Source of the DNA: Streptomyces sp. NBC_01717
GTDB taxonomy: Bacteria > Actinomycetota > Actinomycetes > Streptomycetales > Streptomycetaceae
Reading direction: 5' to 3'
Assembly: GCF_036248255.1 (NCBI RefSeq)
Contig: NZ_CP109178.1
Span: forward strand, 5,394,001-5,458,000
Length of the DNA: 64,000 nt
This document shows positions 26,384 through 34,902 of the stretch, in pieces; position 1 is the stretch's first letter; the number at the start of each line of letters is the position of its first letter. A program made the translations under genes and the position numbers. The notes beneath the pieces were generated by a model. The model was not told the DNA's origin, did no database searches, and was given only the letters and a program-made list of their open reading frames with translations.

Positions 26384-26929
26384 ATGACGACAACGACCGG
26401 CTCCACCTCCGGCACCGCACCCGGCTCCGCCCCGGAGACCGACGACCGCGACCCTGCCGGGGTCGTCGCGGACATGGTCGACCACGTCCTGGCCCTCGCC
26501 GCGACCTGGACGGCCTGGAACGGGCGTCCCATCTCCGCCGACGACCGCGTCCACACCCCGCACAAGGCGATCCGCCGCGTCGCCGACCATCTGGTCGACC
26601 ACCTCGCCGAGATGGAGGCGCGGCTCGTGGGGGAGGAGACGCAGCCGGACCACTGGCACGCCTCGGCGGCCACCACCGGCGCGGACCTCGCCCCGTTCAC
26701 CGGGGCCGACCTCGACGAGGCCCGCAGCCGGCTGACCCGACTGGCCAGGATCTGGGTGAACCGTCTCGAGGCGCTGACGCCCGAGCAGCTGGACCGTTCT
26801 CCCGGCACCGGCTGGACGTTCCGCCAACTCGCCTTTCACGTAGCGGAATCGACCTATTACGCGGACGCCGTAGGAGACCTCGCACCCGCCCGCACGCCCG
26901 AGCGCGCCGAAGGGACCCCGACACCATGA
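26384..26929 (+). CDS. DinB / maleylpyruvate isomerase-like four-helix protein
   Basis: This 181-residue protein has the DinB-superfamily layout. His residues in HKAIRRVADHLVDHLAEME and in WTFRQLAFHVAES are placed to bind a metal in a four-helix bundle. Such proteins often transfer or open thiol adducts (mycothiol-dependent), but the substrate is unknown. The start is ATG 26384. Its stop overlaps the ATG of the next gene (ATGA at 26926-26929), so the two are translationally coupled. Confidence 0.78.
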   Translation: MTTTTGSTSGTAPGSAPETDDRDPAGVVADMVDHVLALAATWTAWNGRPISADDRVHTPHKAIRRVADHLVDHLAEMEARLVGEETQPDHWHASAATTGADLAPFTGADLDEARSRLTRLARIWVNRLEALTPEQLDRSPGTGWTFRQLAFHVAESTYYADAVGDLAPARTPERAEGTPTP

Positions 26930-27753
26930 CCGACTTCGCCGCCTTCACGGCGTTCACTTCCCTGCACCGCGCGACGACCGCGTCGCCGTTGCTGCTCCCC
27001 ACCGCCTGGGACCACGCCTCGGCGGCGGCCCTGAGCGAGCAGGGCTTCCCCGCCATCGGCACCACAAGCCTCGCGGTGGCCGCGGCGGCCGGACTGCCCG
27101 ACGGTACGGGAGCGACTCGCGCGGAGACCGTGCTTCTGGCCCGGCGACTGGGTTCCGGGTCGTACCTGCTCTCGGTGGACGCCGAGGGCGGGTTCAGCGA
27201 CGACCCGGCCGAGGTGGCCGAGCTGGCCCGTGAACTGGCGGCGGCGGGGGCGGTCGGCATCAACCTGGAGGACGGCAGGGGCGACGGCACACTCACCCCT
27301 GTGGAGCTGCACGCGGCGAAGATCGCTGCGGTGAAGGCCGCTGTCCCGCATCTCTTCGTGAACGCCCGCACCGACACGCACTGGCTGGGCGACCGGGAGG
27401 CGGCGACGACCGGAACGATGAGTCGGCTCGACGCGTATCAACAGGCGGGCGCCGACGGTGTTTTCGTCCCCGGTCTGACCGACCCCACCGTGATCGCCGC
27501 ACTGGTGAAGAGCCTGGACGCGCCCCTCAACATCCTCTACTCGCCGTCCGGACCCACAGTCGCCCAGCTCGGCGAGCTGGGGGTACGCAGGGTGAGTCTC
27601 GGCTCGCTGCTGTACCGGGCGACGCTCGGGGAGGCGATGGCCGTGGCGGCGAACATCCGGACGGGCCGGCCGGTGGACGGGGACGTACCGACGTACGCAC
27701 AGGTGCAGAACCTGAGCGTACGTGGGCACGACCCGGGCCCGGGTTCCTGCTGA
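26926..27753 (+). CDS. Isocitrate lyase / PEP mutase superfamily protein
   Basis: This 275-residue TIM-barrel enzyme shows the family landmarks: LLLPTAWDHASAAALSEQGF at the N-terminus, the metal-binding SVDAEGGF, GINLEDGRGDG, and FVNARTDTHWLG. The isocitrate lyase KKCGH motif is absent, so it is more like the PEP mutase / oxaloacetate hydrolase branch, which works on small 2-oxo acids. It overlaps the DinB-like gene by 4 bp. It is convergent with the FG-GAP gene (10 bp apart). Confidence 0.88.
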   Translation: MTDFAAFTAFTSLHRATTASPLLLPTAWDHASAAALSEQGFPAIGTTSLAVAAAAGLPDGTGATRAETVLLARRLGSGSYLLSVDAEGGFSDDPAEVAELARELAAAGAVGINLEDGRGDGTLTPVELHAAKIAAVKAAVPHLFVNARTDTHWLGDREAATTGTMSRLDAYQQAGADGVFVPGLTDPTVIAALVKSLDAPLNILYSPSGPTVAQLGELGVRRVSLGSLLYRATLGEAMAVAANIRTGRPVDGDVPTYAQVQNLSVRGHDPGPGSC

Positions 27754-27763
27754 GCCCGGGCGA

Positions 27764-29209
27764 TCAGTTGGCGAAAACGTCGCCGAAGTAGGAGATCCCG
27801 GCAGGTCCGCCGACCGATCCCGGGCCGAAGGCCGTCGAGCCGGTCGCCGTGATGCCGCTGGTCCCCGTCTTGAACAGCCAGACCGAACCGACGCCGTTGT
27901 TCTCCGCGGCGGCACCGGCCACCAGTTCCGCTCGGCCGTCGTTGTTGCTGTCCGTGACCCATACGGAGCCGCCGAACTCGTCACGGGCCTCGGCGGCGCC
28001 GGGGACCCCCGCCGTGTCCTGGGAGAAGCTCTTCGAACCGGTGCCGGTCAGTCCCTTGGCCGAGCCGCGCAGCACGGTGACCGAGCCGGCCGACTGCTTG
28101 GATCCGAGGGCTTCGCCCGAGGCGCCGACGGCGACATCGGCGTACCCGTCGCCGTTGGTGTCACCCGCGGACACGCTCCACCCGAAGCGGTCGTTCTTCT
28201 CGGCGGCACCCGGGACCGAGGCGGTGTCCTGGGTGATCCGGACAGGGGTCCGGGTGGACAGTCCGGAGGCGCTTCCGTACGTCACGGTGACCGCACCGCC
28301 CGGACCGCCGTTCGGCTCCTCGGCGGACTTCTCCATGAAATTTCCGGTGACGATGTCCCCGTAACCGTCCTTGTCGACGTCGGCGATGGCCGCCGCGTAG
28401 CCGCCCGCGAGCTTGCTCGACGCCTTGAGGCCGGTGGCGCTGCCCTTGTAGAGGACGCTGCGAGTGGCGTAGACGTTGCCGCTCTCCTGCTGGCCCATGA
28501 CGAGGAGGTCGGCCGCACCGTCCCCGTTGACGTTGCCGGCGACGAGCTTGTCCGGGTAGATGCCGGTGGCCGCGGTGGTGTCGATGCCGACGAGGGCAGC
28601 GGCCTTGCCGGTACGGGAGATGGGGCCCTTGAAGATGTTCAGGCTCGGGGTGGAGTTGTTGCCGGCGGCGAGGTCGGTGTGTCCGTCGCCGTCGAAGTCG
28701 CCCGCAGCCAGGGCCCAGCCGAGTTCGTTCCGGTACTGGGGCAGCGGGGACGCGATGTCGGTGCCGGTCGTGAGACCGGTCGCCCCGCCCCAGATGACGG
28801 TGAGGACACCGTACGAGTCGGTGGAGCCGATCCGGTCGGAATGCACGCCGACCACGAGGTCGGTGTACCCGTCGCCGTCGAGGTCGCCCGTGGTGAGCCG
28901 GTCACCGAAGTAGTCACTGGACTCCGGAGTGCCGGGGATACCCGTGGTGGCCTGGCTGATGACCTTGTGCTTGGACTTGTCGAGGCCGCTCTTGGTGCCG
29001 TAGACGACCGTGACGTAGCCGGCCCCTTCCCTGCCCGAGATCTTGCCGATGGGCGCGGCTATGACGAGGTCGCGGTAACCGTCGCCGTTGAAGTCGCCCT
29101 GCAGCCCGGAAGGCGCGGCGGAGGCGCCGCCCGCGCCGGCGACGAGCAGCGCGCCGGTGAGCGCGGCCGCGGCGGCGGTGGCGGTGGCGATACGGAGGCT
29201 CTGGTGCAT
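27764..29209 (-). CDS. Secreted FG-GAP (integrin-like beta-propeller) protein
   Basis: This 481-residue protein has a signal peptide (MHQSLRIATATAAAAALTGA, then LLVAGAGGASAA) and seven repeats with calcium-binding cores: DFNGDGYRDL, DLDGDGYTDL, DFDGDGHTDL, NVNGDGAADL, DVDKDGYGDI, DTNGDGYADV and DSNNDGRAEL. Seven such repeats predict a beta-propeller like that of integrin alpha subunits. The ATG at 29209 is preferred to a further upstream start because AGGAGAA precedes it and it starts the signal peptide. The promoter region has three CACGTG hexamers (29287-29346). The SARP regulator lies directly upstream. Confidence 0.9.
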   Translation of the reverse strand: MHQSLRIATATAAAAALTGALLVAGAGGASAAPSGLQGDFNGDGYRDLVIAAPIGKISGREGAGYVTVVYGTKSGLDKSKHKVISQATTGIPGTPESSDYFGDRLTTGDLDGDGYTDLVVGVHSDRIGSTDSYGVLTVIWGGATGLTTGTDIASPLPQYRNELGWALAAGDFDGDGHTDLAAGNNSTPSLNIFKGPISRTGKAAALVGIDTTAATGIYPDKLVAGNVNGDGAADLLVMGQQESGNVYATRSVLYKGSATGLKASSKLAGGYAAAIADVDKDGYGDIVTGNFMEKSAEEPNGGPGGAVTVTYGSASGLSTRTPVRITQDTASVPGAAEKNDRFGWSVSAGDTNGDGYADVAVGASGEALGSKQSAGSVTVLRGSAKGLTGTGSKSFSQDTAGVPGAAEARDEFGGSVWVTDSNNDGRAELVAGAAAENNGVGSVWLFKTGTSGITATGSTAFGPGSVGGPAGISYFGDVFAN

Positions 29210-29286
29210 GCGGGTCTTCTTCTCCTGCGGCAGGCCGGATGCCGGTGGTACGGCATCGGAATTCGGTTGATCGATCGGCGCCGGTG

Positions 29287-29346
29287 CACGTGTGGGCAGG
29301 CGTTCAGGCGCGTACACGTGTACCCACGTCGTTCGGTGCACACGTG
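29287..29346. promoter_or_regulatory. Three CACGTG boxes upstream of the FG-GAP gene
   Basis: CACGTG occurs at 29287-29292, 29315-29320 and 29341-29346, with starts 28 and 26 bp apart. The middle copy is in the perfect palindrome GTACACGTGTAC (29312-29323). The set lies about 80-140 bp upstream of the FG-GAP start and is a candidate regulator-binding array, possibly for the neighbouring SARP protein. Confidence 0.45.
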
Positions 29347-29466
29347 GACTGCTGGAGGGCCTCCAGGGTTGTACGGGACAGGTGTGCCGTCACGCACCTC
29401 TCAGCCGGGCTCCCCTCGGCCGGAGCCCGCCACCCCGACGCGGCCACCAGCTCGTGGCATGACCCT

Positions 29467-32403
29467 CTACCGGGGCTCGCGGCCCTTGAGCCCGTCAGCC
29501 GCCGGTGCACGGTCGGCGCGGTGTGTACGGGCGCCGTGCACGTCGAGCACCGTCCGGAACTGCTCGCGCGCCTCGCGGACGCGGCCTGTCGCCAGGTAGG
29601 CGCGGCCCAGACGGCTACGGATGTCCATCTCCAGCCAGTCGCAGCTGGGGTCGGTGAGCGGGTTCAGCAACTGGTGCTGAAGGAGGGCCTGGTGATGGAG
29701 GGCGATGGCCGCGCCCGGGTTTCCCTCGCCCTGCTCCGCCGTGCCCAGCCGGGTCAGGCTGCGCGCGCAGAGGAAGATGTCCCCGACCTGCTCGACCAGG
29801 CGGATCGCCTCGCGGTACAGGCTCTTGGCCTCACCGTAGTGGCCGAGGCGGAGGTGGACGTCGGCGGCGCAGCTCAGGGGCCTGCCGAGCATGCGCGGTC
29901 TGCCGTCCGTCTCGGCGTGGGTACGGGCTTCGGCGAAGCAGGCCAGCGCCTCCTCGTTCCGTCCCCCGAATTGGTGGGTGAGGCCGAGGATGACGAGTGC
30001 CGTCGAGGCGACCCAGTCATTGCGCAGTCGCTCGGCCAGGTCCACCGCCGCGGTGACATGGCGGATCGCCCGGTCACCGTCGCCCACACTCAGGTCGAGA
30101 GCCCCCAGCCCGGCGAGAGTCCGGGCCTCTTCGTACGGGTCGGGGCGGCGTCGGATGAGGTCCAGCGCCTCGGTGAAGCAGGTGCGCGCCTGCGTGTACC
30201 GGCGTTGGTGTACGGCGGTGTAGCCCAAGCAGTTCCGCAGTGCGACGGCCATCCGCTCGTCGGTTGCCTCGTCCACGTGGTCGAGTGCGATCTCGAGAGC
30301 TGTCTGGCACTCGTGGTAGCGGCCCTGCCGTACGAAGTAGTCGACCATCGCCTCGGCGATCCAGCAGGCGTAGTCGGCTTCGCCGAAGGCCGCGGCGTGT
30401 CCGACGACGTCGGCGAGCTCTCCACCGGCCGCGTCCAGCCAGGCTTCCGCCTCCTGCCAGGTCGTGAACGGTGCTCCATCGGGCTGAGGTCCGGTGGGGA
30501 AGTTGCCGGAGTCCCAGTCGCTGGCGATCCGGGCCGCGTCCAGGTAGAGGCGGAGTGCGGCTGTGCGTGCGGCGGTGGCTTCGGCGGGCGCGGCTTCCGC
30601 GAGGTGTCGTGCGTGCACGCGAACCAGGTCGTGCAATCGGTAGCGGCCCGGACGCGGCTGCTGCAGCAGACTCGTGTCGACCAGGCTCTCCAGGATCTGC
30701 TCGGTGGCGTCGGGCGGCCCATGGAGCATGGTCGCCGACGTCAGCACGTCGAACTCGACCGTCGGTGCCAGGCCCAGGGCCCGGAATCCGCGCTGCTGCT
30801 CGGGTGCGAGATGTTCGTACGACAGGGTGAAGGCTGCCTCCACGCTGCGATCCCCGACGCTCAGCTCGCCGAGCCGGTGCTCATCGCCCGCCATGCGGCC
30901 CGCCAGGTACCCCACCGTCCAGGTGCTGCGGTTCTGCAGCCGCGACCCGGCGATGCGCAGTGCCAGCGGCAGCCCGTCGCAGAGCGCGACCAGCTGATGC
31001 GTCGCTTCCGGCTCCCTGCCCGCGCGCTCCTCTCCGATGATGTGCGTGAGCAGGGACACCGCGTCCCCGCTGTCCAGGGGCTCCAGAGTGATCCGTCGGT
31101 CGGCGTCGAGTTCGGCCAGCCGGCGTCGGCCGGCCACCAGCACCCTGCTTCCCGCCCCGGCCGGCAGCAGCGGTCGTATCTGGTCGGCGTCCAGGGCGTC
31201 GTCCAGTACGAGAAGCAGTCGCAGCGGGCTCGTTGCCGCGCGCCAGATCGCGGTGAGCTCTTCGAGGTCGCTCGGCAACTCGCCTTTGGCCGCGCCGAGC
31301 GATCGCAGCAGCCGCTGCAGCGCCTGCTCCGGCGATTGCCGCCGCTGCGTGCTGTGCGCGCGCAGGTCCGCGAACAGGCAGCCGTCCGGGTAATGGGCGC
31401 TGAGCTCCCGCGCCGCGCGCACGACGAGTGCGGTCTTGCCGACCCCGGCCGTGCCGTCCACCGTCACGATCGATACGGACCCGGGCGCGGAAGGCGCGAT
31501 CAGCTGCGCCAGCTCGGTCTCCCGCCCGATCAGGTGGCCGGCGTCGCCCGGCAGTTCATTGACTGTACGGCCGAGCCGGGGCCGGGTGGAAGGAGCTGCG
31601 GAGCGCGCCGTGGCGCGACCGAGGAGCAGTTCGTCGTCCCGACGTAGCACCGCTTCATGTACCCGACGGAGCTCAGCACCAGGATCGACCCCGAGCTCGT
31701 TACGCAGCCGCTCGCACATGTCCTGATGGACGGTCAGGGCCTCCGCCTGACGTTCGCTGCCGTACAGGGCGCGCATGCGCAACGCCACCAGCGACTCGTC
31801 GTACGGACTGGATGCCGACAGGGCGGCGAGATCGTCCAGGGCATCGGCGAATCGGCCGAGCAGAACCAAGCACTCGAGCCGTTCCACCCGAACCCTGAGG
31901 AGGCGCTCCAGCAGCCGCTGCCGTTCGACGTCGGCGAACGGTCCGGGCAGCCCGGCCAGCGGCTCGCCGTCGAACAGGGCGAGTGCGGCCGACAACCGGT
32001 CCACCGCGGTGGCCGGATCGCCGGACGCCTTCGCGCGCCGAGCGCCCTCGATGTGCTCGGCCAGGTCCGCCGCATCGAGCTGGACATCGTCGACGACGAG
32101 GCGGTACCCGCCCCCTTCCCCGCGGATCACCGAATCCGCCGGCCCGGTGCCCTCCGCGTCGAGGGTCCGCCGCAACTCGTAGATGTAGCTGGGCAGTACC
32201 TTCCGGCCGGTTCTCGGTGGCTCGGCCCCCCACACCCCGTCGAGCAACTGCTCGTGGCTCACCAGGAAGCCAGGACGCAGCGCCAGCGCGGCCAGCACGG
32301 CCTGTCGCCGGACGGGCCCCAGGGGCAGCTGAGCCCCGCCACGCCAGGCCCGCACCGGCCCGAGCACGGCAAGCCGGAGCTGTCGACAAGAACCCGCGCC
32401 CAC
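29467..32403 (-). CDS. AfsR/SARP-family regulator with NB-ARC and TPR domains
   Basis: This 978-residue regulator has, in order: an OmpR-type winged helix (QLRLAVLGPVRAWRGGAQLP, then RRQAVLAALALRPG), a bacterial transcriptional activation domain (ADLAEHIEGARRAKASGD through VDPGAELRRVHEAVL), an NB-ARC ATPase, and about nine TPR repeats. The ATPase has Walker A GTAGVGKTAL near residue 330 and Walker B LLLVLDDA. This is the AfsR layout that controls secondary metabolism in Streptomyces. GTG 32403 is chosen because GGAGCGGAGG lies six bases upstream. The ATG 30 bases upstream has none. No antibiotic cluster is visible in the window. Confidence 0.93.
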   Translation of the reverse strand: MGAGSCRQLRLAVLGPVRAWRGGAQLPLGPVRRQAVLAALALRPGFLVSHEQLLDGVWGAEPPRTGRKVLPSYIYELRRTLDAEGTGPADSVIRGEGGGYRLVVDDVQLDAADLAEHIEGARRAKASGDPATAVDRLSAALALFDGEPLAGLPGPFADVERQRLLERLLRVRVERLECLVLLGRFADALDDLAALSASSPYDESLVALRMRALYGSERQAEALTVHQDMCERLRNELGVDPGAELRRVHEAVLRRDDELLLGRATARSAAPSTRPRLGRTVNELPGDAGHLIGRETELAQLIAPSAPGSVSIVTVDGTAGVGKTALVVRAARELSAHYPDGCLFADLRAHSTQRRQSPEQALQRLLRSLGAAKGELPSDLEELTAIWRAATSPLRLLLVLDDALDADQIRPLLPAGAGSRVLVAGRRRLAELDADRRITLEPLDSGDAVSLLTHIIGEERAGREPEATHQLVALCDGLPLALRIAGSRLQNRSTWTVGYLAGRMAGDEHRLGELSVGDRSVEAAFTLSYEHLAPEQQRGFRALGLAPTVEFDVLTSATMLHGPPDATEQILESLVDTSLLQQPRPGRYRLHDLVRVHARHLAEAAPAEATAARTAALRLYLDAARIASDWDSGNFPTGPQPDGAPFTTWQEAEAWLDAAGGELADVVGHAAAFGEADYACWIAEAMVDYFVRQGRYHECQTALEIALDHVDEATDERMAVALRNCLGYTAVHQRRYTQARTCFTEALDLIRRRPDPYEEARTLAGLGALDLSVGDGDRAIRHVTAAVDLAERLRNDWVASTALVILGLTHQFGGRNEEALACFAEARTHAETDGRPRMLGRPLSCAADVHLRLGHYGEAKSLYREAIRLVEQVGDIFLCARSLTRLGTAEQGEGNPGAAIALHHQALLQHQLLNPLTDPSCDWLEMDIRSRLGRAYLATGRVREAREQFRTVLDVHGARTHRADRAPAADGLKGREPR

Positions 32404-32593
32404 CCGAAGCCTCCGCTCCGCTCCGCGCATCATCAGAATTTCATTGGCATTGCAGCGTGTGCCGCCATGGTTTGCAAGTGCCCATCGAGACCCCGGGGTT
32501 CAACCGCGGGGAAGTACCGGAGGGCGCGCTGTGCCGGGCGGCGGCCGTTGGCGGGGGAAGTGGCCGCCGCCCCTCCGAGGAAGGAATACGGAC

Positions 32594-33169
32594 GTGACTG
32601 TCATCGACAGGTCTCTCACGAGATTGCTGAAACAGCGGAGGCTCTTCCTCACACGCGAGCGGAGCGATGCCGCGGAGATCGTGTATGTATGCGTGGACGA
32701 CGGGCTCCCCGGTGGCTATCCGGTCGGTTACGTCATCCCGTCGCGTACGGGGACCTGGTTCGCGTACGCCCGAGCCCGTCCCGGCCGCGTCTTCGCCAAC
32801 GACCAGGTGGACGCAGGCCTGTTGAGCGTCGAAGAGGCCGTGCGCGCCGTCCTCGATCACGCCCGCTACGGGGACGTCCTGTTCGCCCTGGAACAGCGAG
32901 CCGGCTCCGACGCCACGTACACCGCCGAGGTGCACCGGGCCCACGCCACCTGGCTCGCCGCGCTCGCCGAGCCCGAAGGCATCACCCACCTCGGCAACGG
33001 CAGGGTCCGCTTCACCGGCCCCGCCGTCGCGTACCTGCGCGGCCTCCCGGAACGCCTGGGCTGCCACGTGGACGACGAGGACCGGATCCGGCTGGGCGGG
33101 GAGTCGTACCGGTTGACCCGCGAGACCCGGCACACCGGCGAAGCACGCTCTGAAGGAGGAACAGGCTGA
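32594..33169 (+). CDS. Hypothetical protein beside the SARP gene
   Basis: This is a 191-residue soluble protein of unknown family. It contains DDGLPGGYPVGYVIPSRTGT and WFAYARARPGRVFAND in the middle, and HRAHATWLAALAEPEGITHL in the second half. It starts at GTG 32594, shortly after a GAGGAAGGA sequence, and is divergent from the SARP regulator (190 bp apart). It is the last clear backbone gene before the island begins at about 33.2 kb. Confidence 0.65.
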   Translation: MTVIDRSLTRLLKQRRLFLTRERSDAAEIVYVCVDDGLPGGYPVGYVIPSRTGTWFAYARARPGRVFANDQVDAGLLSVEEAVRAVLDHARYGDVLFALEQRAGSDATYTAEVHRAHATWLAALAEPEGITHLGNGRVRFTGPAVAYLRGLPERLGCHVDDEDRIRLGGESYRLTRETRHTGEARSEGGTG

Positions 33170-33383
33170 CCGAGGCTTGCGCAGGGGTGCGTCATGAAGT
33201 CCACGCGATGACCCGGCCTGCAGGCAACGAGACGCGACTGCCGTCAAATGATGCCGTGGGCTCCGATGCGCGTCGGACGGCAGCTTCCGAAGCCGACCGA
33301 CATCGGATGTCGGCCAAAGTACTCGGGCGGAGTTGAGTACTTGCGCCCTGGTCGGCCATGGTACGAGCCGGAACGCTCGGGCC

Positions 33384-33788
33384 ATGCGACAACGACTACT
33401 GAATCTGGTTCCCCAGCTGTTGGCGGTCCTCGTGCTGGCTGTGCTGGCGCCAGCGGTGTGGGCTGCCTGGCTGGGCTGGGACCAGCATCGTGACGTGCAC
33501 CCTGACGGTTCGACGACCGGCCCGTACGAGGCGTGGCAGGTGATCGGGCTGGTGCTCACTCTGCTACCGCTGGTGTACGGGGCGGTATCCCGCCGCTACA
33601 TCGCAGGTGCTGTGCTCGGCATCACGGTCGGCCTGACCATTGCCGCCTATTACGACTGGTCTGACGACTCCAGCGGCCTCTTCATGGTCGGCGTGGGGAT
33701 GGTCATGGTGGGGAGCCTCGTCGTGACCGCCGTCGTATCCGTCGTGATCGCCTCTGTGAAACGAGAAGGCTCTCCGAGTCGCCGTTGA
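33384..33788 (+). CDS. Small polytopic membrane protein
   Basis: This is a 134-residue protein with four predicted transmembrane segments (LLAVLVLAVLAPAVWAAWLG; WQVIGLVLTLLPLVYGAV; YIAGAVLGITVGLTIAAY; FMVGVGMVMVGSLVVTAVV). No family is recognised. The ATG at 33384 lies before the first helix. A short palindrome (CCGACATCGGATGTCGG, 33297-33313) sits ~70 bp upstream and may be regulatory. It is the first gene of the island. Confidence 0.6.
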   Translation: MRQRLLNLVPQLLAVLVLAVLAPAVWAAWLGWDQHRDVHPDGSTTGPYEAWQVIGLVLTLLPLVYGAVSRRYIAGAVLGITVGLTIAAYYDWSDDSSGLFMVGVGMVMVGSLVVTAVVSVVIASVKREGSPSRR

Positions 33789-34014
33789 TGGCTCAGTCAA
33801 GCGCCGGCGCGAGGGCCTTGGAGAACCAGTTCGGAAGATCCCGTATCGCGAACGGCAACTCCCAAATCGAGGGATCCGGTTCCATGCCCTGCCTTCTCGA
33901 TGTAGTTGCGCGACGTTGCTCCGGCGACGGCGCGTGTGCCGAACCTGGCGGTTCCTCAACGCGCCGGCATTATGCGCCTCTTCGCCACGTCCTCCAGCAG
34001 GAGGTACCCGTACC

Positions 34015-34172
34015 CGCCTCCGTGTCGTCCGGCTGCACGATGCCCGGCAGGGCCGCGCGACGCTCCTCCAGGGCTCACCGCGGCTGGGGGCGCACGCCCC
34101 ACGTCGTGATGGAGATCCTCGGGCACATTCGGATCAGCATCACCGTGGACGTCTACGCGCACGTCGTCCACG
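34015..34172 (+). pseudogene. Tyrosine integrase fragment (oldest element), first piece
   Basis: This stretch aligns with codons near the 3' end of the intact integrase gene. LRVVRLHDARQ corresponds to LRVVRLHDARH, and VVMEILGHIRISITVDVYAH to VVMAILGHSQISITMDVYTH. At least one frameshift lies between the two parts. Similarity stops right after the codons for VVH. The remaining tail of this same gene (TQREVISH onward) is found at 37127, nearly 3 kb away. Confidence 0.75.
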
Positions 34173-34174
34173 GT

Positions 34175-34228
34175 TGTGACCTGTGACCTGTGACCTGTGA
34201 CCTGTGACCTGCGACCTGCGACCTGCGG
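34175..34228. repeat. Heptamer tandem repeat at an insertion junction
   Basis: Five copies of TGTGACC are followed by two of TGCGACC and a partial unit. The array begins two bases after integrase similarity ends, at the left junction of the yczR/yczE insertion. Seven-base periodicity does not fit codons, so it is non-coding. Slippage would make copy number variable. Confidence 0.85.
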
Positions 34229-34409
34229 CGATGCGCAAGGCCGCCGCCTCCTGGTCAATTCCCGTGCAACCAGGCTGATGTGTCCCAGTGCTACTAGATC
34301 CATGCCCGGGGGCGGCCCGGCCACTGGGGGACTGCTGGACCCCCGCTCTGCGCGTGCCGTTACAGTGCAATGCTTGTTCGATTCGCCGCGGGGTGGAGGG
34401 GGAGGGGTT

Positions 34410-34871
34410 GTGGGCACACAACTGATGGACAGCGCTGGGGAGTTGGCGAAGATACTGTGGCGGGAACACACCGTGTACCGGGAGCGGTCCGGCGGTGTGG
34501 TCATCCGGAGTGAGCATGTACGGCGGTGGATCAGCCTCGCTCCGGCGGGCGGCCAGGGCGAGGTCCTTGTACGCGCGGGGCGCATCCTGGACGGCGGCAC
34601 CACCGCTCCGGCGCGTTCGGAAGCCGTGGTGCCCCTCTCCGCCGGTACAGGCGTGCTCGCCGCGACCTGCCGTCGCCTGCTCGCCGAGGCGGCGGCCGAT
34701 GTGGCGCCGGTCGCGCCGAGGCGGGCAGCGCCTGGGCGGTCCAAGCAGGCCGGGAAGGCCGCGCGGCCCAAAGGCAGTGGGAAACACACCAGTTTCGGTT
34801 CATGGGTGATCCTCGCCTGCGTCTCCGGTGTGATCGCCCTGTACGTCTACAACTCCGCGATGCACGGCTAA
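34410..34871 (+). CDS. C-terminally anchored hypothetical protein
   Basis: This is a 153-residue protein with one C-terminal transmembrane helix (FGSWVILACVSGVIALYVYN). The N-terminal ~100 residues are soluble, with VVIRSEHVRRWISLAPAGG, and are joined by a Lys/Pro/Ala-rich linker. The GTG at 34410 follows a long purine run (34395-34407). No family is recognised. It lies in the segment that splits the integrase remnant. Confidence 0.6.
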   Translation: MGTQLMDSAGELAKILWREHTVYRERSGGVVIRSEHVRRWISLAPAGGQGEVLVRAGRILDGGTTAPARSEAVVPLSAGTGVLAATCRRLLAEAAADVAPVAPRRAAPGRSKQAGKAARPKGSGKHTSFGSWVILACVSGVIALYVYNSAMHG

Positions 34872-34902
34872 CTGGTTGTTGCGGTCGTGACGTTGCCGAC
34901 GC

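Noticed and set aside
22352..26839. 1495-codon open frame on the minus strand
   Set aside because: It runs antisense across the carboxypeptidase, membrane-protein and zinc-ribbon genes, has Arg/Gly/Ala/His-rich shadow composition and no domains. Long antisense frames are usual in high-GC DNA.
33785..34186. 133-codon plus-strand gene ending in an integrase-like tail
   Set aside because: Only the last part matches integrases, with frameshifts. The N-terminal part has no coding features. It is part of a pseudogene.
34175..34228. CRISPR array
   Set aside because: The units are 7 bp with no spacers. It is a simple tandem repeat.
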